Part shown: positions 1-8,551 of the stretch, piece after piece | Numbering within the stretch: the first letter of the stretch is position 1 | How the letters are laid out: each line of letters opens with the position of its first letter | Source of the DNA: JAWWPY01 sp964412845 | GTDB taxonomy: Bacteria > Actinomycetota > Actinomycetes > Streptosporangiales > Streptosporangiaceae | Assembly (NCBI GenBank): GCA_964412845.1 | Contig: CAYPQM010000013.1 | Coordinates: 1-60,938, forward strand | Reading direction: 5' to 3' | DNA: 60,938 nucleotides | The notes under the pieces: model-generated | Seen by the model: the letters and a program-made list of their open reading frames with translations, nothing else | What the model was told of the DNA's origin: nothing | Databases searched by the model: none | Translations under genes and position numbers: made by a program

Positions 1-627
1 GAACCGCGTCTTGATGTTGTCGGGGTAGTACACGTCGACGCCACCCCGGGACAGCAGCCAGAAAATCCCGATGAACTGGACGGCGATGAACAGGAAACCG
101 AACACGAGCTGCAGCACGAACGGCAGGTAGTGCCACAGCAGGGCCGGGCCACGCAACAGCGCGAGGACGGGCGAGGTGTGAATCACCTTGCCGACGACCA
201 CCGCGAGCACGGCAATCCAGAGCACCCACTTCAGCAGGCGCCACAGGCGGAACCTGGTCCAGTCGGACAGCCTCCGGTGGGTGAGCCGCTCGAACCCACC
301 GAACAGGCTGTGCGTCCAGAACCGGTGGTAGCCGGCCCAATGCTCGCTGATGAAGAAATGCAGCTGGCGGAGAACCTCAAGACCCGCCAGTACGAAGACC
401 CATGTGCCGGCTCTGAACTCGATCCGCGCGGCATCGGCGAAGCCGATCAGCGGGTCGTTCGCCATCGCGGACCAGACCAGGATGAACCAGATCAGGACCA
501 GGATGAGCAGGAACTTCACCCGATCCCAGAACGCAAGGGGCTTGCGGGTCGGCCGGTCCTCGTCCCGGGGCCGCTCGCCCGGCGCGGGCAGTCCCTCGGG
601 GGGGTGTGCCGGGGCCTCAAGCATCAT
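1..627 (-). CDS. Membrane-anchored AAA ATPase (FtsH-like), N-terminal part only
   Basis: The frame is open from the ATG at 627 to the window edge, giving 209 residues of an N-terminal region; the ATPase domain lies outside. Visible are a proline/acid-rich cytosolic start with PTRKPLAFWDRVKF, a hydrophobic segment (about residues 35-55), a second one around residues 70-85, and two more near residues 150-200, ending in GGVDVYYPDNIKTRF. From memory this matches the N-terminus of an actinobacterial AAA ATPase in which that segment leads into Walker motifs, so the protein is probably an FtsH-like membrane ATPase. Its ATG overlaps the TGA of the upstream lipoprotein gene (ATGA), so the two are probably translationally coupled. 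The absence of the ATPase motifs in view limits confidence. Confidence 0.6.
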   Translation of the reverse strand, partial: MMLEAPAHPPEGLPAPGERPRDEDRPTRKPLAFWDRVKFLLILVLIWFILVWSAMANDPLIGFADAARIEFRAGTWVFVLAGLEVLRQLHFFISEHWAGYHRFWTHSLFGGFERLTHRRLSDWTRFRLWRLLKWVLWIAVLAVVVGKVIHTSPVLALLRGPALLWHYLPFVLQLVFGFLFIAVQFIGIFWLLSRGGVDVYYPDNIKTRF

Positions 628-1298
628 GGGCTCCTGACCGTGAAGGATGTCATCACCGTGTTGATTTCGCTTTGGTCTTTGCTGTAACAGATTGTCTGGC
701 AGTGGATCATGAGAACGTACACCTTGGTCGCTTCCGCATTGAGGTACGCAACCTGGTCGAAGGTGTCGATGTGTCCGTCGGGATAGGTGTAGTTAAAGAC
801 GACCCGGACCCCGTGGACACCTTGCCCAGGGTCCAGAACGGCGTTGCGGAGCAGGTGGAAGCCGGTGAGCGGGAAGCTGTTCTGGACGGCGCTCTGCCGG
901 GCCGCGGAGGTCACCGGGAGAATGAAGTCCCGCAGCCCGTTGTATGAAATCTGATTGCTTTCAGACGAGCTGAGCTGGCCGACCACGGCGAAGACGAACG
1001 GCTTGGTGATTCCAGCGCTGAAGGCGTGTCCGGCGGATGGAGCGGTCCCGGCGTCGTAGGCCACCGACCACGCGCCTGAGCTGCCCCCGGTCTGCAATTC
1101 CTTGGCGAGTGCCGCATCGCCGATCTTGTGCCAGCCGTAGGGCACCTTGAAGTAGGTGCTGGCCGAGGAGTTCGCGACGTAAGTGAACTCCGGGGCCCCG
1201 CATCCCGCAACCGCGATCGCAGCGAGTAGCGCCGACACCCCGGCGAGGCCCCTGCCCACGCGGAGAAGGGTCCTGCTAGCCAAGGGCGCGACCTCCAT
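624..1298 (-). CDS. Secreted lipoprotein of unknown function
   Basis: A 224-residue protein with a signal sequence ending in the lipobox AVAGC (Cys33), so it should be lipid-anchored on the outer face of the membrane. The mature part starts with APEFTYVANSSASTYFKVPYGWHKIGD, a pattern seen in PsbP/LpqN-type small lipoproteins, but I do not recognise a named family. It overlaps by four bases with the AAA ATPase gene downstream, suggesting an operon in which the lipoprotein may be a partner or substrate of the membrane ATPase (inference). The 178 bases upstream are shared with the divergent AbiE genes. Confidence 0.75.
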   Translation of the reverse strand: MEVAPLASRTLLRVGRGLAGVSALLAAIAVAGCGAPEFTYVANSSASTYFKVPYGWHKIGDAALAKELQTGGSSGAWSVAYDAGTAPSAGHAFSAGITKPFVFAVVGQLSSSESNQISYNGLRDFILPVTSAARQSAVQNSFPLTGFHLLRNAVLDPGQGVHGVRVVFNYTYPDGHIDTFDQVAYLNAEATKVYVLMIHCQTICYSKDQSEINTVMTSFTVRSP

Positions 1299-1372
1299 CA
1301 GCGGACTTGCCTTTAACGCGAGTATGCCGTGTGCACCTGCGATTGGTATAGACCCCGTGCGTCATGTACAGA

Positions 1373-1386
1373 CAACCTTAAGGTTG
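1373..1386. promoter_or_regulatory. Perfect 14-bp palindrome in the lipoprotein/abiEi divergent region
   Basis: CAACCTTAAGGTTG is a perfect palindrome in the 178-bp region between divergent genes. It is AT-richer than its surroundings and could be an operator for either side. No regulator can be assigned from sequence alone. Confidence 0.4.
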
Positions 1387-1446
1387 ACCGGTTTAGATGG
1401 GTATCGCAGCGCACTGGTGTGGTCTCCCGGAGTATGCGGCTGGCTG

Positions 1447-1467
1447 GTATCGGTACAGTAGTGATAC
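1447..1467. promoter_or_regulatory. Inverted repeat just upstream of abiEi
   Basis: GTATC and GATAC form 5-bp arms separated by 11 bases, ending nine bases before the abiEi start codon. AbiEi antitoxins are known to repress their own promoter by binding inverted repeats, so this is a reasonable autoregulation site, though the arms are short. Confidence 0.35.
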
Positions 1468-1476
1468 GTTTGCAGC

Positions 1477-2139
1477 ATGTCCAGGCGGATGGCGATCGCC
1501 GCCCTGAGCCTGCTCACCGCGGAGCAGTGGGGGATGGTGACGGCCGCGCAGGCCCGCTGGCTCGATGTATCACGCTCCGACATCGGCCGACTACTCTCCG
1601 ATGGCGTTCTGGAGCATGTCGTGGGGGCCACGCGGGTATACCGACTAACGGGCAGCCCGCCGGACCCAGAGCTTGACCCATTGCGGGGGGCGTGGCTGCA
1701 ACTGTGCGGCGACCGGCCTGCGAGGCTGCGGCTTAGCGATCCTGGCGCAGTGACCAGTCACCGGTCGGCCGCGAACGCACTGCGCTTGGGGGACGTTATC
1801 GCTAGCGTGCATGAGTTTTACGTGGCTGGCCGCCATCAGCCACGCCGCGTTGACTTGCGGCTGCGGCAGTGTGGAACTCTGCGCCGCGACGAATGGCAGG
1901 TGGCTGGCGGCCTGCCGGTGTGCATGGCCGACCGGATCATCGCTGACCTGCTGGCCGACCGGGAGGATGAATCGGCTGTCGCAGGGATCTGCCAGGATGC
2001 GGTCCATGAAGGCCTGCTGGATCCCGCGCGTCTTGCCAGTCTGGCCGCGCCTCATGCCGCCGCCTACGGGGCCGCGGACGCCGCAGCACTCGCGGCGCGA
2101 CTGCTCGGCGCCAACGCGGACGCCGGAGAGGAGGAGTAA
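1477..2139 (+). CDS. AbiEi-type antitoxin (type IV toxin-antitoxin)
   Basis: A 220-residue protein with an N-terminal winged-helix segment (LTAEQWGMVTAAQARWLDVS, then a RLLSDGVLEHV recognition helix, about residues 12-50) followed by the AbiEi C-terminal domain, with SHRSAANALRLGD around residue 90. In the family the antitoxin counters a nucleotidyltransferase toxin and represses the operon. The toxin gene begins directly after its stop codon (TAAATG), with a GAGGAGG ribosome site inside the 3' end of this gene, which is the usual antitoxin-first order. AbiE systems have been linked to phage exclusion and plasmid maintenance; which applies here cannot be seen. Confidence 0.85.
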   Translation: MSRRMAIAALSLLTAEQWGMVTAAQARWLDVSRSDIGRLLSDGVLEHVVGATRVYRLTGSPPDPELDPLRGAWLQLCGDRPARLRLSDPGAVTSHRSAANALRLGDVIASVHEFYVAGRHQPRRVDLRLRQCGTLRRDEWQVAGGLPVCMADRIIADLLADREDESAVAGICQDAVHEGLLDPARLASLAAPHAAAYGAADAAALAARLLGANADAGEEE

Positions 2140-3051
2140 ATGGCTCTCCAGTACGCAACGCCCCACGCATTCCGCGCGGCCTTGCGGGACCGGTTCGGGG
2201 CCATCACGGACGTCGACCACGGATTGCGCGTGGAGGAGATGCAGCGGCAGTTCGCCTATGACCGGGTACTGGCCCGCTGCTTCGCCGGTCACGACGCGGA
2301 TCGTTGGGTTCTCAAGGGTGCGATCGCTTTACTCGCTAGGCTGGCCGGCCGCGCCCGGCACAGTAAGGACATCGACCTGTACTACGCGGAGCCGTCCGCG
2401 AGCACGGGCCAGGCGGTCGATGCGTTCCTCATGGCGGTCCGCCGTGATCTCGGCGATCACTTCCGGTTCGAGGTCACCCGCACCAGCCCTCTCCAGGAGC
2501 ACCTGCGTGGGCGGCGGCTGCGCCTCGGCGCCTACCTGGGCGCGCGTTTCGCGACGTTCCACGTTGACATCGTCGTCGGCACCGCGATAAGCGGTGACCC
2601 GGATCTTGCCGGCCCGCTGACCCCGCTGCATGTCGACGGCCTGGTCCGGCCGCAGTACCGGGTCTTCCCCGTGGCTGATCACTTGGCCGACAAGCTGTGT
2701 GCGATCACCGAGACGCATCCGCGGGCGGACGGCACGGTCATGGCCAGCACCAGGGTCAAGGACCTCGTCGATGTCGCGCTCATCGCGGGCAGCCAGTCCG
2801 TGCGGGGCCCCGCTCTGCGCCACGCGCTGGTCAGCGGCGCCGCGCATCGCGGCCTGGCTTTGCCGGCCCGTTTCGAGGCACCCGACCTGGACGCCTGGCG
2901 CACCGGCTACCTCCGGCGCGCCGCCGACGCGCCCACCCCCGTTCCCTCGTTCCGGCAGGCGTCTGATATCGCCGCCCGCCTGTTCGACCCGGTTCTGGCC
3001 GGCCCCGTGGCTGGATCCTGGAATCCCCAGGCCAGCCGCTGGCGGCCCTGA
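2140..3051 (+). CDS. AbiEii/AbiGii nucleotidyltransferase toxin
   Basis: A 303-residue nucleotidyltransferase-fold protein. The catalytic block reads WVLKGAIALLAR (from residue 56) and then HSKDIDLYY, with the paired metal-binding aspartates at 77 and 79. Further conserved stretches include FHVDIVVG and DHLADKLCAI around residues 145-195. AbiEii toxins transfer nucleotides to an RNA target and are held in check by the AbiEi partner encoded just upstream. The start ATG follows the antitoxin stop with no gap. Length and domain order are normal for the family, and nothing suggests inactivation. Confidence 0.87.
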   Translation: MALQYATPHAFRAALRDRFGAITDVDHGLRVEEMQRQFAYDRVLARCFAGHDADRWVLKGAIALLARLAGRARHSKDIDLYYAEPSASTGQAVDAFLMAVRRDLGDHFRFEVTRTSPLQEHLRGRRLRLGAYLGARFATFHVDIVVGTAISGDPDLAGPLTPLHVDGLVRPQYRVFPVADHLADKLCAITETHPRADGTVMASTRVKDLVDVALIAGSQSVRGPALRHALVSGAAHRGLALPARFEAPDLDAWRTGYLRRAADAPTPVPSFRQASDIAARLFDPVLAGPVAGSWNPQASRWRP

Positions 3052-3071
3052 GATATCCCCGGGAACACCGG

Positions 3072-3099
3072 AGGGGCCGGCCGTTGCCGGCCGGCCCCT
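3072..3099. terminator. Bidirectional hairpin terminator between abiEii and the subtilase gene
   Basis: AGGGGCCGGCC and GGCCGGCCCCT form a perfect 11-bp stem with a 6-base loop, in the 62-bp gap between two convergent genes. It has no U-tract of note, as is common in high-GC actinobacteria, and it should stop transcription from both sides. Confidence 0.8.
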
Positions 3100-3113
3100 T
3101 CAGCTAACTGGTC

Positions 3114-6100
3114 TTACTTGATGGTGTAGGTGTACGGCAGGGCGACCAGTTCGTCACCGGCCTCCTGCGCGTACGGCGGGACATTCTCGATGAAGTCGTC
3201 CACGTACAGGTTGCCGCTGACGACCGTGCCCGATGCGCCGGACGGGGTGATGGTCACATTGACTATGGCGCTCTGCCCCGGGTTGATGGTGACCGGGGAG
3301 AAGGTCGCCGCCGGGTTCGTTGACGCGAGCCACAGGTCACCTGCGCTGGACGTCACGGCGGGGTCGAACTCCTTGGTGGTGGCGGTCATGGCCAGGGTCG
3401 CCGTGCCCGCGGGGGCCGGACCGGAGTACGGCCCGATCTCATCGGGAAGTGCGAACCAGACACCCGTCGTCACGCTGCCGCCCGGCGGGGTGTAGGAGCC
3501 CGACACGCTCGTGCCAGTGTTGCTGACCAAGTCCGGGTCGCCCTGGTTCGGGCCGAAGTCGAACTCGATCGGCAGGCTCGCCGTCGCCGACACCGAGACG
3601 CTGGACGTCTGCGATGGCACGAACCAGAACGGCGGGTTCCCGGCCACCGGCAGGGTGAGGGTAGCCGGGGTCAGCGGGGCCAGCGTGATGGTCTGGGTCG
3701 CGTTGAGCCGGGGGTCGATGAAGAAGTCCTCCGGCGCGGCGCCACGGTTGGTGATCTTCACTGGCACAGTCACCGGAGTGCCCGCGGCCAGTTTGGTTGA
3801 CGCGCTGTTCGGCAGCCCGGCCGCGGTAGCGCTCGTGTTGTCGAGCTGGACGTTGCCGGAGAACGGCTGGGAGACCTCGTCCCCGACGACGGGCTCGGCG
3901 AAATCGACGATGAGCGTCCAGGTGCCGGCGACCGGGTTGAGCGTGTACGCGCTCAGCGACAGCCCGGAGCTGCCGTCCAGCAGGTTCTGCCCGTAGCCGC
4001 CCACGTCACCGTCCGGGCTGACGAGGTAGGCACCGACCGGATCACCGGCGTCATTGGTGAGTGACACGTTGGCGGTGATGCTCTTGTGCCCCGCACCGAC
4101 CTGGAACTCGTAGTAGTCGACCTGGCCTTCACCGTTGGGGCGCCCGTTGCCGCCGGTCAGCACGCCGCTGAAGTGGCCGCCGCCGGCCACGTTGACCAGG
4201 CTGCGCAGCGCCACCGCGATAGAGGTCTCCCCGCCGGTGGCGGAGTCCAGCACGATCGAGCCGCTGCCATCACCCGGTGCGGACGGCGTGCTGGCCGACA
4301 CCGTGACGGTCCTGCTCTGGCCCGGCGCCAGCAGCACGGTCGATGGAGAGACCGCGCCGAAGGACACCAGCTGCTGGGTCGCGACGCGGAACGGAACCTT
4401 CCCGTTGGTCCCTCCGGACGACTTCACGTCGCCGAAGATGACCGCTGTCCAGGTGCCCGCGGCCGGGGACAGGACGTCCACGTTGCCGAAGTTGCCCACG
4501 CCCTGGGGCAGGGAGTGCGCCGCGAACCGGCCCTTCGAGTCGATCAGGATCAGCCGGACCCGGGCGTTGTTGTTCGCGCCCGCGGCCGCCGGGTAGGCGA
4601 TCGAGGCGTCCAGCCGGTCCGCGCCACTGGGCACGTGGAAGTGCAGCACGCCATAGTTGTTCTGGATGCCCTGGTAGTTAGCGAACTGAGGGCTGGTGCC
4701 GTCGGTGAGCGTGACACTGCTGGTCTGCACGTTCTTGTCCGGCCCGTAGGTCTGGCCGTGCAGCTTCACCACTTGCGGATGCGCACCGGTGTTGCTGACG
4801 GTCACCGGCCAGCTCTCGCTGCTGCCGGGGTTGCCGGTCGCGGTCAGCTGGTTGGTGGAGGTCAGCAGGGTGTCACCGACACCCGACGGCGAGCCGCTGC
4901 TGGTGTGGATGGACTCGGCCAGCTCGACCGCCTTGTAGGCGTTCACCAGGCCCGCGCCCTGCTCGGTCGCTGGTGCGTTCAGGTTGGTCGCGGTGCTGAC
5001 CAGGATCTGCTTGACCAGCGCGGGCGTGGGGTTGGCCCCGCCGTGCGTCTTCCGGTAGGCCTGGATGACCAGCGCCGCGGCACCTGCCGTCAGCGGGGAG
5101 GACTGGCTGGTGCCGCCGGCTTCCTCCACGTCGGACGGCTGTCCCACGAAGTTGGTGCATTCGGTGTAGATAGCCGTGTTGGTGCTGCAGGAGGCGAAGC
5201 TCAGGTCGCCGGGCGCCACCAGGTCAACGGTGCCGCCGTTCTCATTGAATCCGCCGGAGCTGAGCGAGCTGATGTTGTTGTTCAGCCAGCCGGAGGTCGC
5301 GAAGTAGCGTGCCGCGGCGTAGTTGGTCTGAGCGTAGAAACGGAAGTCCGTCGATCCGCCGACCGAGATGACCTTCGGGTCCGTGGCGGGCGAGCCGATG
5401 GTGTTGGTCGATCCCGCGTCGCCGCTGGAAACGGTGACAGTGACGCCCGCCGCGACCGCCGCGTCGTCGAACTGCTTGGTCACGTCCAGCGCCGTCACGT
5501 CGGGGAATGGGTTGGAGCCGAACGACTCGTTCAGCACGTTGACGTGATCGGTCTGCACCGCGTAGTTGATGGCCTGCAGGAAATTCGACTCGGTGGTGTC
5601 CTCGAACTCGCCGAACACATCGAGCCCGACCAGCGAGGCGCCCGGGGCCACGCCCTCGATGCGGATGTTGCACGGGGCGGACAGTGGCTGGGCGCTGAAC
5701 TTGCTCACGTCATAGACGTGGATGCCCTGGCCGGCGATCGAGTTGGCGTCGAGGAAGGCCTCGTCGCCGCCGGTAACCTGGCCCGGGCCGTCACCGGTGA
5801 AGTCCTGATAGTCGCCGCCGTTCGCGGCTGAGAACACCGACGTGTTGTCCGGCCGGATGAAGTTCACGTTGTTGGGGTCGAGCCCGTCCGCGATCCACGC
5901 CACCTTGACGCCGGCACCGGTGATGCCGAGCGAGCGTGCTGTCTTGGCGTGTGGGTTGTCCGAGTCGACGTTCATCAGCGAGAGTCCCTCGGGGTCCAGC
6001 TTGACCTGGCCGTTCGGCCCACAGGCCCCCGGGATGTTGTTCGGCGTGAGCGATGTGCTCGCGGCGGCATTGGCGAGCTGGCCCACCGCGTTGCTGACCT

Positions 6101-6578
6101 GCTCCGGCTGCGCGCCGTGGATGGTCACGTCGGGGACGACTTCGGCCACCGCCGGGCTGGCCTTCAGCCGCGACTCCTCACCTGCTGACACGGTCGCGGC
6201 GATGGCGTTGTACACCCGGAAGCTCTTGACATGGCTGGCATGCACCGTGCTGAGCTCGCTCATCGTCGGCGCCTGGTTGCTGGCTATCGCAGCCGCGCGG
6301 GCCGTCGCGGCCGAACTGCCGACATGCGCGGCGGCGAGCTGGTCCTTCATGATCACGATGACGTGCTTGTTGACATTCTGTGACAGCTGCGCGGCCAGTG
6401 CCGAGGTCATCGGCTGCAGCGCCACGCTGGGCGATGCCACGGCGGCAGACGCCGTCCCTGCGGTCGCGACCACCGCCTGGGCCACCATCAGCGCCGGGAC
6501 GGATGCCGCTACCGCTAGGTAGGCGGCCCTTCTCTTAGCGTGCGCTCGTGGCGTTGTACGCTTCCTGCGTCCTCGCAT
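3114..6578 (-). CDS. Large secreted subtilisin-family (S8) serine peptidase
   Basis: The start is placed at the ATG at 6578 because GAGGAAGG lies directly in front of it; an in-frame ATG at 6635 would add 19 residues before the basic n-region. The 1154-residue protein has a long signal peptide (RGRRKRTT then a hydrophobic run ending near ASAAVA), an inhibitor-like propeptide with HVIVIMKDQL, and a peptidase domain. Counted from 6578 the likely triad is Asp231 (AWIADGLD), His287 (GQGIHVYDV) and Ser491 (GGTSQSSP), with the oxyanion Asn in NVLNESFG. The His motif lacks the usual GHGTH form. The C-terminal half (about 600 residues) is Ig-like or jelly-roll beta sandwich material typical of extracellular subtilases. 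It should digest protein outside the cell. Confidence 0.88.
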   Translation of the reverse strand: MRGRRKRTTPRAHAKRRAAYLAVAASVPALMVAQAVVATAGTASAAVASPSVALQPMTSALAAQLSQNVNKHVIVIMKDQLAAAHVGSSAATARAAAIASNQAPTMSELSTVHASHVKSFRVYNAIAATVSAGEESRLKASPAVAEVVPDVTIHGAQPEQVSNAVGQLANAAASTSLTPNNIPGACGPNGQVKLDPEGLSLMNVDSDNPHAKTARSLGITGAGVKVAWIADGLDPNNVNFIRPDNTSVFSAANGGDYQDFTGDGPGQVTGGDEAFLDANSIAGQGIHVYDVSKFSAQPLSAPCNIRIEGVAPGASLVGLDVFGEFEDTTESNFLQAINYAVQTDHVNVLNESFGSNPFPDVTALDVTKQFDDAAVAAGVTVTVSSGDAGSTNTIGSPATDPKVISVGGSTDFRFYAQTNYAAARYFATSGWLNNNISSLSSGGFNENGGTVDLVAPGDLSFASCSTNTAIYTECTNFVGQPSDVEEAGGTSQSSPLTAGAAALVIQAYRKTHGGANPTPALVKQILVSTATNLNAPATEQGAGLVNAYKAVELAESIHTSSGSPSGVGDTLLTSTNQLTATGNPGSSESWPVTVSNTGAHPQVVKLHGQTYGPDKNVQTSSVTLTDGTSPQFANYQGIQNNYGVLHFHVPSGADRLDASIAYPAAAGANNNARVRLILIDSKGRFAAHSLPQGVGNFGNVDVLSPAAGTWTAVIFGDVKSSGGTNGKVPFRVATQQLVSFGAVSPSTVLLAPGQSRTVTVSASTPSAPGDGSGSIVLDSATGGETSIAVALRSLVNVAGGGHFSGVLTGGNGRPNGEGQVDYYEFQVGAGHKSITANVSLTNDAGDPVGAYLVSPDGDVGGYGQNLLDGSSGLSLSAYTLNPVAGTWTLIVDFAEPVVGDEVSQPFSGNVQLDNTSATAAGLPNSASTKLAAGTPVTVPVKITNRGAAPEDFFIDPRLNATQTITLAPLTPATLTLPVAGNPPFWFVPSQTSSVSVSATASLPIEFDFGPNQGDPDLVSNTGTSVSGSYTPPGGSVTTGVWFALPDEIGPYSGPAPAGTATLAMTATTKEFDPAVTSSAGDLWLASTNPAATFSPVTINPGQSAIVNVTITPSGASGTVVSGNLYVDDFIENVPPYAQEAGDELVALPYTYTIK

Positions 6579-6624
6579 GCCTTCCTCATCCTGTGAGGCG
6601 GCCAGCGGGCGGCCGCGCGTCTGG

Positions 6625-6654
6625 TCTGGCGCCAACGGGTGCTCCGGCGCCAGA
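6625..6654. promoter_or_regulatory. Inverted repeat in the subtilase 5' region
   Basis: TCTGGCGCC and GGCGCCAGA are perfect 9-bp arms 12 bases apart, about 46 bases upstream of the subtilase ATG. It could form a leader hairpin or be a repressor site. A separate short palindrome GAGAATTTCTC lies at 6683-6693. Neither has an assigned regulator, and no c-di-AMP riboswitch signature was seen in this leader. Confidence 0.4.
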
Positions 6655-6802
6655 GCGGACGTTAGCAGTAACGGCCATTAGTGAGAATTTCTCTGCGCAT
6701 AACGCTTTGATCACGAAAGGTTTGTCGTGCAATCGCCGGGCTGAACACAGGGTTTTGCTGTGCGGCCAGCCCGGGCCTTCCTGGCTCCGCGTGTCGCGAC
6801 GC

Positions 6803-7972
6803 TCAGCTGGCCAGAGCGAGAACCAGCAAAACAGTAGCCGTGCTTACCTCGATGGTGGCGCCGAACACGTCACCCGTCATGCCGCCGAGGCGCCGCCGGG
6901 CTGTGCGGCGCAACAGGTCGGCGGCCAGCAGGCCAGCAAGCGCCGCGACGATCCCGCGGGCGGCGATCGGCAGGCCGCCGCCGCGTCCCGCGCCCGCCGT
7001 CTCGCTGAGCGGGAAGGCACCCGCCGGCAGGGCGCCCAGCAGGAATGCGGCCGCCGCCACCACGGCCAGCAACACGGCGACCGTGGCCACCCTGACCCGT
7101 GTCGTCGTCGTATCGGTGATCAGCGCGCCAAATCCGCCCGGGCGGGCGCTCGGCGAACCGGGCCCGCTGGCCAGCACGACGGCAACCCGGCCGGTGACCG
7201 CGGCCAAGACCAGCGCCGCGGCGCTGAGCGCACCGGGCGGGATGGCAGCGAGCGCGCTGATCTGTACCAGGACGACAAGCAGCAGCGTCGCCACGCCCAT
7301 CGGGCCGATGTCGGGCCGGCGCATGATGGCCAGCGCGGCGCGGCTGGGACGGCGGCTGCCGAGCCCGTCCGCGGTGTCGGCCAGCCCGTCCAGGTGCAGG
7401 CCGCCGGTGAGCAGCCCGAGGGCTCCGACGGCGAGCGTCGCGGCCAGCAGACGGCGGGCCCCGGACTGGCCGCTGGCCTGCGCGGCGAGCATCACCCCGG
7501 CGGCGATCGCCGCGAGTGCCGCGCCCACCGCGGGGAGCCATGGCAGCGCGCGGGCCGCGGCGTCCCGCCGGATCGAGCCTGGAACCCGCGCTGGAATCAC
7601 AGTGAACAGGCTCAGCGCTACCCGCCAGGCCCGGGGTGCCGCCATTGCGGCCCTGCTGTCCGGTTGGCTTATCTGTGGTTCAGAAATGTGTGCTGGGGTT
7701 TTCCGTGGCTGAGGGGTCTGCGGTTGAGGGGTCTGCGGCGTCTGTGTTGCAGGCTTCTGCGTGGGGGACGTCTGGGGCGCTGGCGTCTGTGTTGCAGGCG
7801 TCTGCGTTGGGCTCACCGGCGGTTGGGTCATCTGCGATCGGGACGTCTCGGGCTGGGGTACCCAGGGCTGGGGTACCCGGGGCTGGGGCATGTCCGGCGG
7901 GGTCATCTCAGGTTGTGTCGCATCCGGTTGAGTTATCGGAGCCGCAGCGGGATCCCGGCGGTGCAGAGCCAT
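6803..7972 (-). CDS. cobS: Adenosylcobinamide-GDP ribazoletransferase with repetitive N-terminal extension
   Basis: CobS joins adenosylcobinamide-GDP and alpha-ribazole (phosphate) in the last part of cobalamin synthesis, in the membrane. Residues from about 110 onward are a normal CobS: MAAPRAWRVALSLFTVIPAR, the metal-binding block HLDGLADTADG (193-203), several transmembrane helices and the C-terminal GMTGDVFGA. Ahead of that are about 105 residues made almost entirely of Pro, Gln and Thr (PQTPQPQTPQPRKTP and similar). If translated from 7972 the gene overlaps cobU by 40 bases; the alternative ATG at 7645 would give a normal-length CobS but leave a 287-bp untranslated repeat. Function is clear; the start is not. 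Confidence 0.88.
   Translation of the reverse strand: MALHRRDPAAAPITQPDATQPEMTPPDMPQPRVPQPWVPQPETSRSQMTQPPVSPTQTPATQTPAPQTSPTQKPATQTPQTPQPQTPQPRKTPAHISEPQISQPDSRAAMAAPRAWRVALSLFTVIPARVPGSIRRDAAARALPWLPAVGAALAAIAAGVMLAAQASGQSGARRLLAATLAVGALGLLTGGLHLDGLADTADGLGSRRPSRAALAIMRRPDIGPMGVATLLLVVLVQISALAAIPPGALSAAALVLAAVTGRVAVVLASGPGSPSARPGGFGALITDTTTTRVRVATVAVLLAVVAAAAFLLGALPAGAFPLSETAGAGRGGGLPIAARGIVAALAGLLAADLLRRTARRRLGGMTGDVFGATIEVSTATVLLVLALAS
7646..7932. repeat. Degenerate short tandem repeats between the cobU end and the CobS core
   Basis: The stretch is built from short imperfect repeats such as GTTGAGGGGTCTGCG, GCGTCTGTGTTGCAGGC and GGCTGGGGTACCC, each present two or more times. On the minus strand one frame stays open and encodes the Pro/Gln/Thr tract in front of CobS. 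Base composition is more G/T-skewed than that of its neighbours. It looks like replication-slippage expansion. Confidence 0.7.
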
Positions 7973-8547
7973 ACTTCCTGGCTTTCGGCGGCGACGCGGG
8001 CATTGAGCCGTCCGAGCTCATCCCGGTAGCGCCGTCCCGAGACAGTGCCAGGCACTACCCCGGAGCCGACCTCATTGCTGACCGCGATCACGTGCCGGCG
8101 GGTTGCCCGCCACGCGTGAGCCAGGGTGTCCAGCCGGGATTCCAGCGTCCGGTCAGCATCCGGCCGACCCTCCCATACCCCGCAGTCGTCCATGACCCGC
8201 GCCAGCCAGGTGGACAGGCATTCGACAAGGACGGGGACCGCCGAGGCTGGCTCGCTGAGGACGCGCTCAACATCGAGCGTCTCGATGGTCTGCCAACCTG
8301 GCGGGCGCCGCTGCTGGTGAGCGCGCACCCGCGCGGCCCACTCGGCATCGGTCGCCTCCGGGATCGCCCCAGTAGCCAGATAGTCGACCCGCGCGTGGCC
8401 TGCCAGCAGCCGTTCGGCGGTCACCGACTTGCCGGATCGCGCGCCACCGAGCACGAGCACGCGGTGCGCCACATCCCCCCCAGGTTCACCGGCCAGGGTG
8501 GCGGTGGCGGGCCCTGCTGCCCGCTCGTCAGGTACGACCGTCGCCAT
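7933..8547 (-). CDS. cobU: Adenosylcobinamide kinase / adenosylcobinamide-phosphate guanylyltransferase
   Basis: CobU (CobP) phosphorylates adenosylcobinamide and then transfers GMP to it, supplying the substrate for CobS. The 204-residue protein has the P-loop LVLGGARSGKS at residues 31-41, the conserved VECLSTWLARVM block, and NEVGSGVVPGT before the C-terminal RDELGRLNARVA, all typical of the family. About 28 extra residues precede the P-loop strand. Its start lies four bases after the stop of the cobT remnant, and cobS follows, so the late-pathway genes are arranged as an operon. Confidence 0.92.
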   Translation of the reverse strand: MATVVPDERAAGPATATLAGEPGGDVAHRVLVLGGARSGKSVTAERLLAGHARVDYLATGAIPEATDAEWAARVRAHQQRRPPGWQTIETLDVERVLSEPASAVPVLVECLSTWLARVMDDCGVWEGRPDADRTLESRLDTLAHAWRATRRHVIAVSNEVGSGVVPGTVSGRRYRDELGRLNARVAAESQEVWLCTAGIPLRLR

Positions 8548-8551
8548 TCAC

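Noticed and set aside
4086..5831. Long plus-strand open frame of 581 codons
   Set aside because: It lies fully opposite the subtilase gene, has no recognisable domain, and is the usual antisense shadow of a high-GC gene.
6579..6802. c-di-AMP riboswitch in the subtilase leader
   Set aside because: The leader has inverted repeats but none of the conserved ydaO-type motifs.
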